Positions 1 through 7,883 of a DNA stretch of 64,000 bases are shown piece by piece. The stretch lies in NCBI RefSeq assembly GCF_015142735.1, contig NZ_JACSPN010000013.1, forward strand, positions 55,012-119,011, in the 5' to 3' direction. The notes under the pieces were generated by a model. The model had not been told where the DNA came from. It did not search any database and was given only the letters and a program-made list of their open reading frames with translations. The position numbers and the translations under genes are program-made. The stretch is from Oerskovia douganii. Lineage in GTDB: Bacteria > Actinomycetota > Actinomycetes > Actinomycetales > Cellulomonadaceae. Position 1 is the stretch's first letter, and every line of letters starts with the position of its first letter.

Positions 1-21
1 GCGACACGCCGGGCGTGTCGC
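1..21. terminator. Hairpin at window edge
   Basis: Perfect 9-bp inverted repeat (1-9 with 13-21) around a 3-nt loop. No T-run follows. It probably ends a gene lying outside the window. Confidence 0.45.
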
Positions 22-79
22 AGCGCAACCCTGCGCGCGGGCTCGGCGGGCGGACGTCCGCGACGGCCCCGCTTCCATT

Positions 80-97
80 TAGTTGAAGCATCAACTA
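80..97. promoter_or_regulatory. MarR-type operator palindrome
   Basis: TAGTTGA-AGCA-TCAACTA, a perfect 7-4-7 inverted repeat, sits 44 bp before the VOC gene start. It is AT-rich against a very GC-rich background and overlaps the likely -10 region, so a bound repressor would block transcription. The spacing and sequence resemble MarR-family sites. No MarR gene lies inside the window; one could lie just upstream. Confidence 0.6.
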
Positions 98-141
98 TTC
101 TGGAGTCAGAGGTCGGCACCCGGCCCTGGACGGAGGACACC

Positions 142-1110
142 ATGACTGACCACACCACGAGCGTTCCCGGCACGGACGCCACCGGCTTCGCGACCAAGGA
201 CCTGCTCTCGGCCGAGACCTCGATGGACGCCGTGACGCTGCACGTCGCCGACCTCGACCTGATGACCCGCTACTACCGTGACGCACTCTCCCTCGCGGTG
301 CTGGCGCCGACGGACGCGCTGCTCGCGGCGATCCCGGGCGCCGGGACCGGCTCGCGCGACGAGACCGTGGTCCTGGGGCGCGGCGCGACGCCGCTCGTGG
401 TGCTGCGCCGCGGCAAGGACCTTCCCCTCGCCCGCCGCGGCGAGGCGGGCCTGTTCCACACGGCCCTGCTGTTCGACGACGCCCCCGCCCTCGCCGCGGC
501 CGTCGCCTCGGTCGCCCGCACCGCGCCCAGCACGTTCGTCGGCAGCGGCGACCACCTGGTCTCCGAGGCGTTCTACTTCACGGACCCCGAGGGCAACGGC
601 GTCGAGCTCTACCACGACCGCCCGCGCGAGACCTGGACCTGGGAGAACGGCCAGGTCGCGATGGACACCCTCTACATCGACCCGAACGCCTTCATGCAGC
701 AGCACCTCACGGACGAGGCGCTCGAGCGGGCGCTGTCGACCGACGTCGTCGGACCCGACGACACCGTGGTGGGGCACGTGCACCTGCAGGTCGGTGACGT
801 CGCCACGGCCCGCGCGTTCTACGTCGACACCCTGGGGTTCGAGGCCACCGCCTCGCTGCCCGGTGCCCTGTTCGTCTCGGCGGGCGGGTACCACCACCAC
901 ATGGCCATGAACACGTGGAACAGCCGGGGTGCGGGGCCGCGCGCCTCGACGCTCGGGCTGGGGCAGGTCGCGATCGCGGTGCCCACCGAGGACGACGTCA
1001 CGGCGCTCGCCGACCGGCTCGCCCGCCGGGGCGTCCAGATGCGTCACGACGGCGCGACGCTGCGGTTCGACGACCCGTGGAAGAACCTCATCGAGGTCTC
1101 GGTGCGCTAG
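142..1110 (+). CDS. VOC family (glyoxalase/extradiol dioxygenase-like) protein, two-domain
   Basis: A 322-aa protein with two tandem vicinal-oxygen-chelate domains. The first begins near residue 30 (VTLHVADLDLMTRYY) and ends at GNGVELYHDRPRE. The second begins near residue 212 (GHVHLQVGDVATARAFY), contains GYHHHMAMNTW and ends LIEVSVR. The His and Glu positions typical of metal ligands are present, and length and layout match CatE-like catechol-2,3-dioxygenase/glyoxalase proteins. The exact substrate cannot be read from sequence. A GGAGG ribosome site at 132-136 lies 5 nt before the ATG. The MarR-like palindrome upstream suggests induction by a phenolic or electrophilic compound, which is inference. 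Confidence 0.85.
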   Translation: MTDHTTSVPGTDATGFATKDLLSAETSMDAVTLHVADLDLMTRYYRDALSLAVLAPTDALLAAIPGAGTGSRDETVVLGRGATPLVVLRRGKDLPLARRGEAGLFHTALLFDDAPALAAAVASVARTAPSTFVGSGDHLVSEAFYFTDPEGNGVELYHDRPRETWTWENGQVAMDTLYIDPNAFMQQHLTDEALERALSTDVVGPDDTVVGHVHLQVGDVATARAFYVDTLGFEATASLPGALFVSAGGYHHHMAMNTWNSRGAGPRASTLGLGQVAIAVPTEDDVTALADRLARRGVQMRHDGATLRFDDPWKNLIEVSVR

Positions 1111-1132
1111 GCCGCCCGGTCTCCACCGCTGG

Positions 1133-1182
1133 GTGCGGAGAAGTCGTCGTCGGGGGCGACCCCGGCAGCATCGGCTCCGCAC
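1133..1182. terminator. Bidirectional hairpin between convergent genes
   Basis: GTGCGGAG (1133-1140) pairs with CTCCGCAC (1175-1182). It lies exactly between the convergent VOC gene and DUF4203-like gene, so it could serve both. Confidence 0.5.
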
Positions 1183-1782
1183 TCAGCGCTTCGAGGGCTC
1201 CTCGTCGCGCTCGATGCCCAGGCGCCTGGCGAACAGCCGACGCTGCACGACCCAGCCGGCGAGGGCCAGCGCGACCCACGCGAGGAACGACACGACCTGC
1301 TCCCACCCCGGCGCCGGGTCGCGCAGGAACCCCAGGGAGTCGGGGGAGACCCGGCCCAGGCCGCCCAGCACGATGCCCGCACCACCGATGGTCGTGAGCC
1401 ACAGCAGGGCCCGGCGCCGGTACCGGTCCGCGAGGAACCCGCACGCCGCCGCGACCGCGACGACGATGATCGCCGCGAGCACCCAGTTGCCCGAGTCTCC
1501 CGAGACCGTGCCGTAGAGCTTGGCGCCGATCACCGCGCCGGTCACGATCCCGATGAAGAACGCGGCGAGCTTGAACACGAACGCCACCGCGATCCAGGCG
1601 ACGAGCCCGCCCAGGACGCCGATCAGCAGCGCGGTCGACTGGCTCGCACCGAACAGGTCGCCGAGCATCCAGCCGAGGCCGAACCCGGACGTGATGACCG
1701 CGAGATGGACCGAGCCGACGCCGAGGAAGCACAGGAGCAGCCCGACGGCGACGATGACGAGACCTGCGACGACCGGGTCCAC
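1183..1782 (-). CDS. DUF4203/TM198-like multi-pass membrane protein
   Basis: A 199-aa protein with about seven hydrophobic helices between residues 5 and 185, including GLVIVAVGLLLCFLGVGSV, GVLGGLVAWIAVAFVF and WVLAAIIVVAVAAACGFLAD. It has a basic and acidic C-terminal tail (RLGIERDEEPSKR). The pattern matches the DUF4203/TMEM198 fold, whose bacterial function is unknown. The start is GTG at 1782, preceded by a strong AGGAGGTC ribosome site. A universal stress protein gene follows upstream on the same strand, 25 bp away, and may be co-transcribed. Confidence 0.7.
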   Translation of the reverse strand: MDPVVAGLVIVAVGLLLCFLGVGSVHLAVITSGFGLGWMLGDLFGASQSTALLIGVLGGLVAWIAVAFVFKLAAFFIGIVTGAVIGAKLYGTVSGDSGNWVLAAIIVVAVAAACGFLADRYRRRALLWLTTIGGAGIVLGGLGRVSPDSLGFLRDPAPGWEQVVSFLAWVALALAGWVVQRRLFARRLGIERDEEPSKR

Positions 1783-1806
1783 GGCGACCTCCTGGCGTGA
1801 GGTGGG

Positions 1807-2202
1807 CTAGTGCTTGGCCTTGATGACCATGACGGGAGCGTGGGCGTCGAGCAGGACGCGTTGCGTGGTGCTGCCGAGGAGGAACTTGCCGACGGGGGAG
1901 CGCTTGCGCGAGCCGATCACGACGAGGCTCGCGGCGAGGCGCTCGGCCTCGTCGAGGATCGCGACGGGCGGGTCGACGCGCGCCTCCCGGTAGGTCACGG
2001 TCGCGGCGGGCGTGCCGACGGGCAGCGCGTCGAGGAGGTGGGCGAGGTCCGGCGGGAGCGGCGGGTCCTCCTGCGGCGGGCCCTCGAGCGGGGTGAGCAC
2101 GAAGACCGCCAGGGGGAGCGCTCGCCGGACCGCCTCGGCGGCGGCGGCCCGCAGAGCGGCCTCGCCCTGTGGCGAGTCGTTGTAGGCCACAAGTACGGTC
2201 AT
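1807..2202 (-). CDS. Universal stress protein (single UspA domain)
   Basis: A 131-aa protein starting MTVLVAYNDSPQGEAALRAA, the usual first strand and helix of UspA. It ends with VVIGSRKRSPVGKFLLGSTTQRVLLDAHAPVMVIK, which carries the G-2x-G-9x-G(S/T) nucleotide-binding signature. The open frame runs 23 codons further upstream, but the ATG at 2202 aligns with the family start and is chosen. Likely an ATP-binding stress protein. The neighbouring DUF4203-like membrane gene on the same strand may share its transcript. Confidence 0.85.
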   Translation of the reverse strand: MTVLVAYNDSPQGEAALRAAAAEAVRRALPLAVFVLTPLEGPPQEDPPLPPDLAHLLDALPVGTPAATVTYREARVDPPVAILDEAERLAASLVVIGSRKRSPVGKFLLGSTTQRVLLDAHAPVMVIKAKH

Positions 2203-2368
2203 CGCCGCGGTGCTCCTCGTCCGTCGTGCCCGGGTCGACGGGCAGATCGCGTGTGATCTGAACTCTCTCATACCGCGCGAGACCGCGCAGCGATCGGCGG
2301 CGCGTCGCGGCTCCCCGCCCGACGGCGCCGCTCGCCGACGGGGCCGTCGGCAGTCCGTCGGTGGCCCG

Positions 2369-3202
2369 TCAGCGCCCCGGTGGGGCGAGGTCGGCCGGCA
2401 GGCTCAGCGACGGCGGGAGCAGGGGGCGGGCGACCTCGTCGACCATCCGGGCGAGCTCGACGTGCCGGGCGTCGTCCATGCGGTCGGCCGGGGCGGTCAC
2501 GGACAGCGCCGCGACGGCCTGGCCCGCGCGCAGCAGGGGCACGGCGAGGCAGCTGATGCCCGGCTCGTTCTCCTCGGTCTCGGTGGCCCAGCCGCGGGCC
2601 CGGGTCGTGCGGAGGATCTCCCACAGCGAGTCCTCGGTGACGGGGCTCTCGTCCCCCGCAGCCGCCGCGTACCAGGACATCGCGGACCGGTCGGTGGGGC
2701 GGAACGCGAGCAGGGCCCGGCCGAGGGCCGTGGTGGCGGCGGGTCGTCGTCGCCCGATCGCGGACCACACGCGCACGGCCCGGGCGGGCTCGACCTTGTC
2801 GAGGTAGACGATCTCCGGCCCGGACAGCACGCCCAGGTGGATGAGCTCGCCCGACGCCTCGCAGACCGCCGTGAGCGCGGGGGTGAGCAGCGCGGGCAGG
2901 TGCTCCTCGCCGAGGAAGACGGTGCCGAGGGCGGTCGCGGCGGGGCCGAGGCGGTAGGCGCCCGTCGTCGGGTCCTGCTCGGCGTACCCGCGGAAGCGCA
3001 GCGCGGCGAGCGTGCGGTGCAGCGAGGTCTTGTTGAGACCGAGGCCGGTCGCGAGGGTCCCGAGCGCCAGTCCGGTCGGACCGGCCGCGGCGAGGTGCTC
3101 GAGGGCCAGCAGGGCCTTGTCGACCGAGCCGAGCGGGCTCGCGGACGGTGCGTCGGCGGGACCGGGGGCGCCCGTCGCGCCGCCGGCGGGACGGGCTACC
3201 AC
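2369..3202 (-). CDS. IclR-family transcriptional regulator, probable KDG/KDPG pathway repressor
   Basis: A 277-aa protein. A winged helix-turn-helix lies near residues 25-85 (LATGLGLNKTSLHRTLAAL). The IclR effector-binding domain follows from about residue 95 to 265, with IHLGVLSGPEIVYLDKVE and PGISCLAVPLLRAGQAVAAL. It starts with GTG at 3202 and is divergent from eda-kdgK, 73 bp away. IclR members of the KdgR group often control sugar-acid catabolism next to which they lie, so a role as regulator of eda-kdgK is likely but inferred. The first 25 residues are low-complexity and the true start could be slightly downstream. Confidence 0.85.
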   Translation of the reverse strand: MVARPAGGATGAPGPADAPSASPLGSVDKALLALEHLAAAGPTGLALGTLATGLGLNKTSLHRTLAALRFRGYAEQDPTTGAYRLGPAATALGTVFLGEEHLPALLTPALTAVCEASGELIHLGVLSGPEIVYLDKVEPARAVRVWSAIGRRRPAATTALGRALLAFRPTDRSAMSWYAAAAGDESPVTEDSLWEILRTTRARGWATETEENEPGISCLAVPLLRAGQAVAALSVTAPADRMDDARHVELARMVDEVARPLLPPSLSLPADLAPPGR

Positions 3203-3227
3203 GTGATCGCACCAGCCGGGTAGGGTG

Positions 3228-3265
3228 GTTTCGTATTCCAGAACATCCGTTCACTATAACGAAAC
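3228..3265. promoter_or_regulatory. Nested inverted repeats between iclR and eda (candidate IclR operator)
   Basis: GTTTCGT (3228-3234) pairs with ACGAAAC (3259-3265). Between them GAAC-ATCC-GTTC (3241-3252) forms a second, centred palindrome. The segment is notably AT-rich and fills the gap between the divergent starts at 3202 and 3276. Both promoters must lie here, so binding would control both directions. Confidence 0.55.
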
Positions 3266-3275
3266 GCGAGGCCTC

Positions 3276-3971
3276 ATGTCACCCGCTGCGCCCCCGACCG
3301 ACCTCCAGGAGCTCTTCGCCAGGGTCCGTGTCGTCCCCGTGGTCGTCGTGGACGACGAGGCCCAGGCGCTCGCGCTCGGCACCGCCCTCCTCGACGGCGG
3401 CCTGCCCATCGCCGAGATCACGTTCCGCACCGCGGGTGCCCGTGCCGCGATCGCCGCGGTCACCCGTGAGCTCCCCGAGCTCGTCACCGGGGCCGGGACC
3501 GTCATCAACGCCGAGCAGGTCGACCAGGCCGTCGACGCCGGCGCCCGCTTCCTCGTCTCGCCCGGCCTGAGCGCCGACGTCGTGCGCCGCGCCCAGCACC
3601 ACGGCCTGCCGATCTTCCCGGGCGTCGCGACGCCGTCGGACATCATGGCGGCCCTCGCCCTGGGGCTCGACGTCGTCAAGTTCTTCCCCGCCGGGATCAA
3701 CGGCGGCGTGCCTGCGATCAAGGCCCTGTCCGCCCCGTTCCCCGGCCTGCGGTTCGTCCCGACCGGCGGCGTGAGCGCCGCGAACGCGACCGAGTACCTG
3801 TCGGTGCCCTCGGTCCTGGCCGTGGGGGGCTCGTGGATGGTCGAGAAGGCGCTCGTCGAGGCCCGCGACTTCGCCGAGGTCACGCGCCGCTCCGCCCAGG
3901 CCGTCGCGCTCGCGGCCTCCCTGACCACCGCGGCGCCCGCCGCCACCGCCCACGCCGTCGCCGGAAAGTGA
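3276..3971 (+). CDS. eda: 2-dehydro-3-deoxy-phosphogluconate (KDPG) aldolase
   Basis: A class I aldolase of 231 aa from the chosen ATG at 3276; the frame is open 17 codons further upstream into the operator region. Family landmarks are VVPVVVVDDEAQA near the N-terminus, IAEITFRT with the catalytic Glu, LVTGAGTV, and DVVKFFPAG with the Schiff-base Lys. FVPTGGV forms the phosphate site. It cleaves KDPG to pyruvate and glyceraldehyde-3-phosphate. The kinase that makes its substrate is encoded 8 bp downstream. The C-terminal Ala-rich tail is longer than usual. Confidence 0.93.
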   Translation: MSPAAPPTDLQELFARVRVVPVVVVDDEAQALALGTALLDGGLPIAEITFRTAGARAAIAAVTRELPELVTGAGTVINAEQVDQAVDAGARFLVSPGLSADVVRRAQHHGLPIFPGVATPSDIMAALALGLDVVKFFPAGINGGVPAIKALSAPFPGLRFVPTGGVSAANATEYLSVPSVLAVGGSWMVEKALVEARDFAEVTRRSAQAVALAASLTTAAPAATAHAVAGK

Positions 3972-3979
3972 GAGCCGAC

Positions 3980-5107
3980 ATGACCCGCACGACCCCCCGC
4001 CCCGCGGGCGCACCGCTGAACCTGCGCCCCGCCGCGGACTGCACCTACGACGTCGTCTCCCTGGGCGAGGTCATGCTCCGCCTCGACCCGGGCGAGCGCC
4101 GCATCAAGACCACGCGCTCGTTCGACGCGTGGGAGGGCGGCGGGGAGTACAACGTCGCGCGCGGCCTGCGCCGCTGCTTCGGCCTGCGCGGAGCGATCGT
4201 CACGGCGCTCGCGGACAACGAGGTCGGCCGCCTGGTCGAGGACCTCATGCTCACGGGAGGCCTGGACACGAGCTGGGTGCAGTGGGTCCCGTACGACGGG
4301 ATCGGCCGCACGGTCCGCAACGGCCTCAACTTCACCGAGCGCGGCTACGGCGTGCGCGGGGCCGTGGGCGTGAGCGACCGCGGCAACACCGCGATCGCCC
4401 AGATGAAGCCCGACGACGTCGACTGGGACGAACTGTTCGGCCGCGGCGTGCGATGGCTGCACACGGGCGGGATCTTCGCGGCCCTGTCCGCGTCGTCCGC
4501 GGACGTCGCCGAGGCCGCGATGAAGGCCGCGCGCCGGCACGGCACGATCGTCTCCTACGACCTCAACTACCGCCCGTCGCTGTGGCAGGGCATCGGCGGC
4601 AAGGCCCGTGCCCAGGAGGTCAACCGCCACCTCGCGCAGTACGTCGACGTCATGATCGGCAACGAGGAGGACTTCACGGCGAGCCTCGGCTTCGAGATCG
4701 AGGGCGTCGACGAGAACCTGACGGACCTGGACACCGCGGCGTTCCGCGCCATGATCGAGACCGCGGCCGCCGAGTACCCGAACTTCCAGGTCATCGGCAC
4801 CACCATGCGTGCCGTGCGCTCCGCGACCCGCAACGACTGGGGGGCCGTCGCGTGGTCGCGCGTCCAGGGCTTCGCCGAGGCCACGCACCGCGCGGACCTC
4901 GAGATCCTCGACCGCGTGGGCGGCGGAGACTCGTTCGCCTCGGGGCTCGCGTACGGGCTCATGGAGCTCGGCTCGATCCAGGAGGCCGTGGAGTACGGCG
5001 CCGCGCACGGCGCGATCGCGATGACCACGCCGGGCGACACGTCGACGGCGTCGCTCGCCGAGGTCCGCAAGCTCGCCTCGGGCGGGAGCGCGCGCGTCCA
5101 GCGCTGA
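3980..5107 (+). CDS. kdgK: 2-keto-3-deoxygluconate kinase (PfkB family)
   Basis: A 375-aa ribokinase/PfkB-fold kinase. It opens with VVSLGEVMLRLDPGERR, has the sugar-binding WEGGGEYNVARGL motif near residue 55 and ends with ILDRVGGGDSFASGLAYGL, the PfkB signature carrying the catalytic Asp. YDLNYRPSLWQ in the middle is typical of KDG kinases. It would phosphorylate KDG to KDPG for the aldolase just upstream. The ATG at 3980 lies 8 bp after the eda stop. A longer open frame upstream is an overlap artefact. Regulation is probably by the divergent IclR protein. Confidence 0.92.
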   Translation: MTRTTPRPAGAPLNLRPAADCTYDVVSLGEVMLRLDPGERRIKTTRSFDAWEGGGEYNVARGLRRCFGLRGAIVTALADNEVGRLVEDLMLTGGLDTSWVQWVPYDGIGRTVRNGLNFTERGYGVRGAVGVSDRGNTAIAQMKPDDVDWDELFGRGVRWLHTGGIFAALSASSADVAEAAMKAARRHGTIVSYDLNYRPSLWQGIGGKARAQEVNRHLAQYVDVMIGNEEDFTASLGFEIEGVDENLTDLDTAAFRAMIETAAAEYPNFQVIGTTMRAVRSATRNDWGAVAWSRVQGFAEATHRADLEILDRVGGGDSFASGLAYGLMELGSIQEAVEYGAAHGAIAMTTPGDTSTASLAEVRKLASGGSARVQR

Positions 5108-5158
5108 CCCGCACCTCCCGGCGGCGCCCAGGACCGGCCGGGCGTCGACCAGAGCGCG

Positions 5159-5191
5159 CACGGGGGTCCCCGACGGTCGAGGACCCCCGTG
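5159..5191 (+). terminator. Terminator hairpin of eda-kdgK
   Basis: An 11-bp perfect stem (5159-5169 with 5181-5191) with an 11-nt loop, 52 bp after the kdgK stop. No clear T-run, as is usual in this GC-rich genome. Confidence 0.7.
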
Positions 5192-5373
5192 CCGCCGCGA
5201 CCCGTCGAGAGGTCCGCCCGCTCGCGGGCCCGCCCCGCCCGGTGGTTCCCGGCGGCACGCCGAACGACATGCCGCGCGGTCCGCGGGGGTCGCGGCTAGG
5301 GTGGACGAGCACGGACAGATCGGACACAGCCCGCCAGCAGCCCACGTGGCTCGGCGAGTGCGAGGAGGCACAC

Positions 5374-5742
5374 GTGGTGCAGCGCGGTGAGGTGCCACTT
5401 GGCCGCCTCCCGCGGCGCACGGTCGACGCGCCCTCCGACATCGCCCGCGCCGTCGAGCACGCACGCATCCTGCGCGGGGCCGGGGACCCGACGGGCGCGG
5501 CCCGCATCCTCGACCGGGCCTTCGACGCCGAGGGCGTCCGGACCCGGACCGTCTCCGAGCGGCTGCGCTTCCGCGCCCTCGTCCTGCGGGCCGACCTCGC
5601 GCTCCAGCTGCACGACGACGCCGCGGCAGCCAGGTTCCTCGCCGGCGCCGAGGCGCTGCCCCTGCTCGCCGACGCGCTCGCCGCGCTCGACGACGACCTG
5701 CACCTGGCCGAGGAGCTGCGCGAACGCCTCGACGCCGACTGA
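5374..5742 (+). CDS. Small hypothetical protein upstream of the kdp operon
   Basis: A 122-aa protein starting with GTG at 5374, with a GAGGAGG ribosome site 5 nt before it. The sequence is helical and Leu/Ala/Asp-rich (SDIARAVEHARILRGAG, RALVLRADLALQLHDD, LAEELRERLDAD) with TPR-like character and no membrane segment. I do not recognise a family. A TAGGGT -10-like box at about 5296 could drive it. It is followed by the 211-bp kdp promoter region. Confidence 0.6.
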   Translation: MVQRGEVPLGRLPRRTVDAPSDIARAVEHARILRGAGDPTGAARILDRAFDAEGVRTRTVSERLRFRALVLRADLALQLHDDAAAARFLAGAEALPLLADALAALDDDLHLAEELRERLDAD

Positions 5743-5770
5743 CCGTCGCTCGTCCCTGCCGTCAGGGTTG

Positions 5771-5842
5771 CGTCAACACCCGCCCGGCCCCCGTCAAGAA
5801 CCCGTCAACGCCCGCTCCGGACGTCCCGGCAGGGCCTAGACC
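5771..5842 (+). promoter_or_regulatory. kdp promoter with phased CGTCAA repeats (candidate KdpE box)
   Basis: CGTCAA occurs at 5771-5776, 5792-5797 and 5803-5808, spaced 21 and 11 nt apart, so all three lie on the same DNA face. A TAGACC -10 element lies at 5837-5842, which places the last repeat near position -41 to -46. OmpR/KdpE-family regulators typically bind direct repeats about 11 bp apart just upstream of -35. A 7-bp hairpin (5849-5855 with 5861-5867) would form at the 5' end of the mRNA. Confidence 0.6.
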
Positions 5843-5953
5843 TGGGGTGTGCGCAGGAGCTGCGCACCGGCACGCGCCCCCACGCCGACCGCGAGCACCC
5901 GCTCACGATCCCGTGGTGCCGCCCGCCGCACGACGTCCGAAGGCAGAACTCCG

Positions 5954-6052
5954 ATGGCCGACCTGGCCTACATCCTGCTGACCGTGGTGTTCTTCGCCAC
6001 CGTCGGCCTCGTGGCGCGACGCCACGGCTCCTCCGGGGGGTCCTCGTCATGA
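5954..6052 (+). CDS. 32-aa membrane peptide, first gene of the kdp operon
   Basis: [20 protein letters not shown] is one hydrophobic segment, followed by a basic, Gly/Ser-rich tail ([12 protein letters not shown]). It is too short for routine gene finders. Similar one-helix peptides precede kdpF in other actinobacterial kdp operons as far as I recall. Its stop overlaps the kdpF start (ATGA at 6049-6052), so translation is coupled. It may be a second KdpF-like subunit stabilising KdpABC, which is inference. Confidence 0.65.
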   Translation: MADLAYILLTVVFFATVGLVARRHGSSGGSSS

Positions 6053-6141
6053 CGGTCCTCGACTGGGTCGGGCTCGGCGCCGTCGTGGTGCTGCTCGGCT
6101 ACCTGTTCGTCGCCCTGCTCCGCAGCGACAAGGTCCGGTGA
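6049..6141 (+). CDS. kdpF: K+-transporting ATPase subunit KdpF
   Basis: A 30-aa single-span peptide ([20 protein letters not shown] followed by [10 protein letters not shown]). The pattern of a helix with GYL(F) then (V)ALLR and a charged end is the KdpF signature. KdpF stabilises the KdpABC complex in the membrane. It overlaps the preceding peptide by 4 nt and kdpA by GTGA (6138-6141). Confidence 0.88.
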   Translation: MTVLDWVGLGAVVVLLGYLFVALLRSDKVR

Positions 6142-7883
6142 GCGCGACCGTGCTGACCCAGACCAGCGTGCTGATCCAGACGACGGCGACCCAGGCGGTC
6201 GGCGAGGTCGCGTCGCAGCAGCCCGGCGTGTGGCTCGCCGTCGGGCAGATCGCCCTGCTGCTCCTCGCGCTCGCCGCGGTGCACGCCCCGCTCGGCGCCT
6301 ACATGGCCCGCGTCTTCACCTCCCCGCGCCACCTGCGCGTCGAGAAGGCCGGGTACCGGCTCATGCGCGTCGACCCCGACGCCGAGCAGAGGTGGAGCAC
6401 CTACCTGCTCTCGCTGCTCGGCTTCTCGACGGCCTCGCTCCTGCTCCTCTACGGGCTCGCCCGGCTCCAGCAGCACCTGCCCATGAACCTCGGGTTCTCC
6501 GCGTTCGACCCGGCCGGCGCCTGGAACACCGCCGTCTCGTTCGTGGCCAACACCAACTGGCAGTGGTACTCGGGCGAGGCCGCCGCGGGGCACCTGCTCC
6601 AGATGGCCGGGCTCGCGGTGCAGAACTTCGTGTCAGCGGCCGTCGGCATCTCGGTGGCCGTCGCGCTCGTCCGCGGCTTCATGCGCTCGGGCACCGACGG
6701 GCGCGTCGGCAACTTCTGGTCCGACCTGACCCGTACCTGCGTGCGCATCCTGCTCCCCATGGCGTTCGTCGGCGCGCTCGTCCTGCTCGCCACGGGCGTC
6801 ATCCAGAACTTCGACGCGCACACCGCGATCGACACCGTCGCCGGAGGCACGCAGCACGTGCTCGGCGGCCCTGTCGCCTCGCAGGAGGTCATCAAGGAGC
6901 TCGGCACCAACGGCGGAGGGTTCTTCAACGCCAACTCGGCGCACCCCCTCGAGAACCCCAGCCCGTTCTCCAACCTGTTCGAGATCTTCCTCATCCTCGT
7001 GATCCCCTTCACCCTGCCCCGCACGTTCGGCCTCATGGTCGGCGACAAGCGCCAGGGCTGGGCGATCCTCGGGGCCATGGGCGCGCTGTGGTTCGTCTCG
7101 GTCGCGCTCATCACCTGGGCAGAGATGGCCGGGCCCGGCGCCGCGCCCCTCGCCGCGGGCGGCGCCATGGAGGGCAAGGAGACCCGCTTCGGCCTCGCCG
7201 CGAGCGCCCTGTTCGCCGCGTCCACCACGGGCACCTCCACGGGGGCGGTCAACGCGATGCACGACTCCCTGACCGCGCCGGGTGGCGGCGTCACGATGTT
7301 CACCATGATGCTCGGCGAGATCGCGCCGGGCGGCGTGGGGTCGGGCCTGTACGGGATGCTCATGCTCGCGATCGTCGCGGTGTTCGTCTCGGGGCTCATG
7401 GTCGGGCGCACGCCCGAGTACCTGGGCAAGAAGATCGGCCGACAGGAGATCACGCTCGTGGCGCTGTACATCCTCACGGTCCCGTTCCTCGTGCTCGTCG
7501 GCACGGCGCTCGCCATCGCGCTGCCCGCCGGGCAGGTAGGCATCCAGGAGGCCGGGCCGCACGGCCTGTCCGAGGTCCTGTACGCGTTCACGTCCGCGGC
7601 CAACAACAACGGGTCGGCGTTCGGCGGGCTCACGTCCGGGACGCCCTTCTACAACACGGCCCTGGGCGTCGCGATGCTCGCCGGCCGCTTCATCCCCATC
7701 GCCCTCGTCCTGGCCCTCGCCGGACGCTTCGCCTCCCAGAGGACGGTCCCCGCCACCGCGGGCACCCTCCCGACGCACCAGCCGCTGTTCGTGGGCGTGC
7801 TCGGGACCGTCGCCCTGGTCGTCGTCGGGCTCACCTTCGTCCCCGTGCTGTCGCTCGGTCCCATCGTGGAGTCGCTCTCATGA
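6138..7883 (+). CDS. kdpA: K+-transporting ATPase, potassium-binding channel-like subunit KdpA
   Basis: A 581-aa polytopic protein, the normal KdpA length. The pore loop [14 protein letters not shown] lies near residues 255-268 and [11 protein letters not shown] near residue 425. Another filter-type loop, [12 protein letters not shown], lies near residue 490. It selects K+ and hands it to KdpB. GTG start at 6138 overlaps the kdpF stop, and the stop overlaps the kdpB start (ATGA), so the genes are translationally coupled. Confidence 0.97.
   Translation: MSATVLTQTSVLIQTTATQAVGEVASQQPGVWLAVGQIALLLLALAAVHAPLGAYMARVFTSPRHLRVEKAGYRLMRVDPDAEQRWSTYLLSLLGFSTASLLLLYGLARLQQHLPMNLGFSAFDPAGAWNTAVSFVANTNWQWYSGEAAAGHLLQMAGLAVQNFVSAAVGISVAVALVRGFMRSGTDGRVGNFWSDLTRTCVRILLPMAFVGALVLLATGVIQNFDAHTAIDTVAGGTQHVLGGPVASQEVIKELGTNGGGFFNANSAHPLENPSPFSNLFEIFLILVIPFTLPRTFGLMVGDKRQGWAILGAMGALWFVSVALITWAEMAGPGAAPLAAGGAMEGKETRFGLAASALFAASTTGTSTGAVNAMHDSLTAPGGGVTMFTMMLGEIAPGGVGSGLYGMLMLAIVAVFVSGLMVGRTPEYLGKKIGRQEITLVALYILTVPFLVLVGTALAIALPAGQVGIQEAGPHGLSEVLYAFTSAANNNGSAFGGLTSGTPFYNTALGVAMLAGRFIPIALVLALAGRFASQRTVPATAGTLPTHQPLFVGVLGTVALVVVGLTFVPVLSLGPIVESLS

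Noticed and set aside
3254-5464. 736-codon open frame on the minus strand opposite eda-kdgK
   Set aside because: It is an antisense frame caused by GC bias; composition is Arg/Ala/Gly-rich without any family motif, while eda and kdgK are secure on the other strand.
5849-5953. Riboswitch (c-di-AMP ydaO type) in the kdp leader
   Set aside because: The 105-nt leader is too short and shows only one small hairpin; no conserved riboswitch core is visible.
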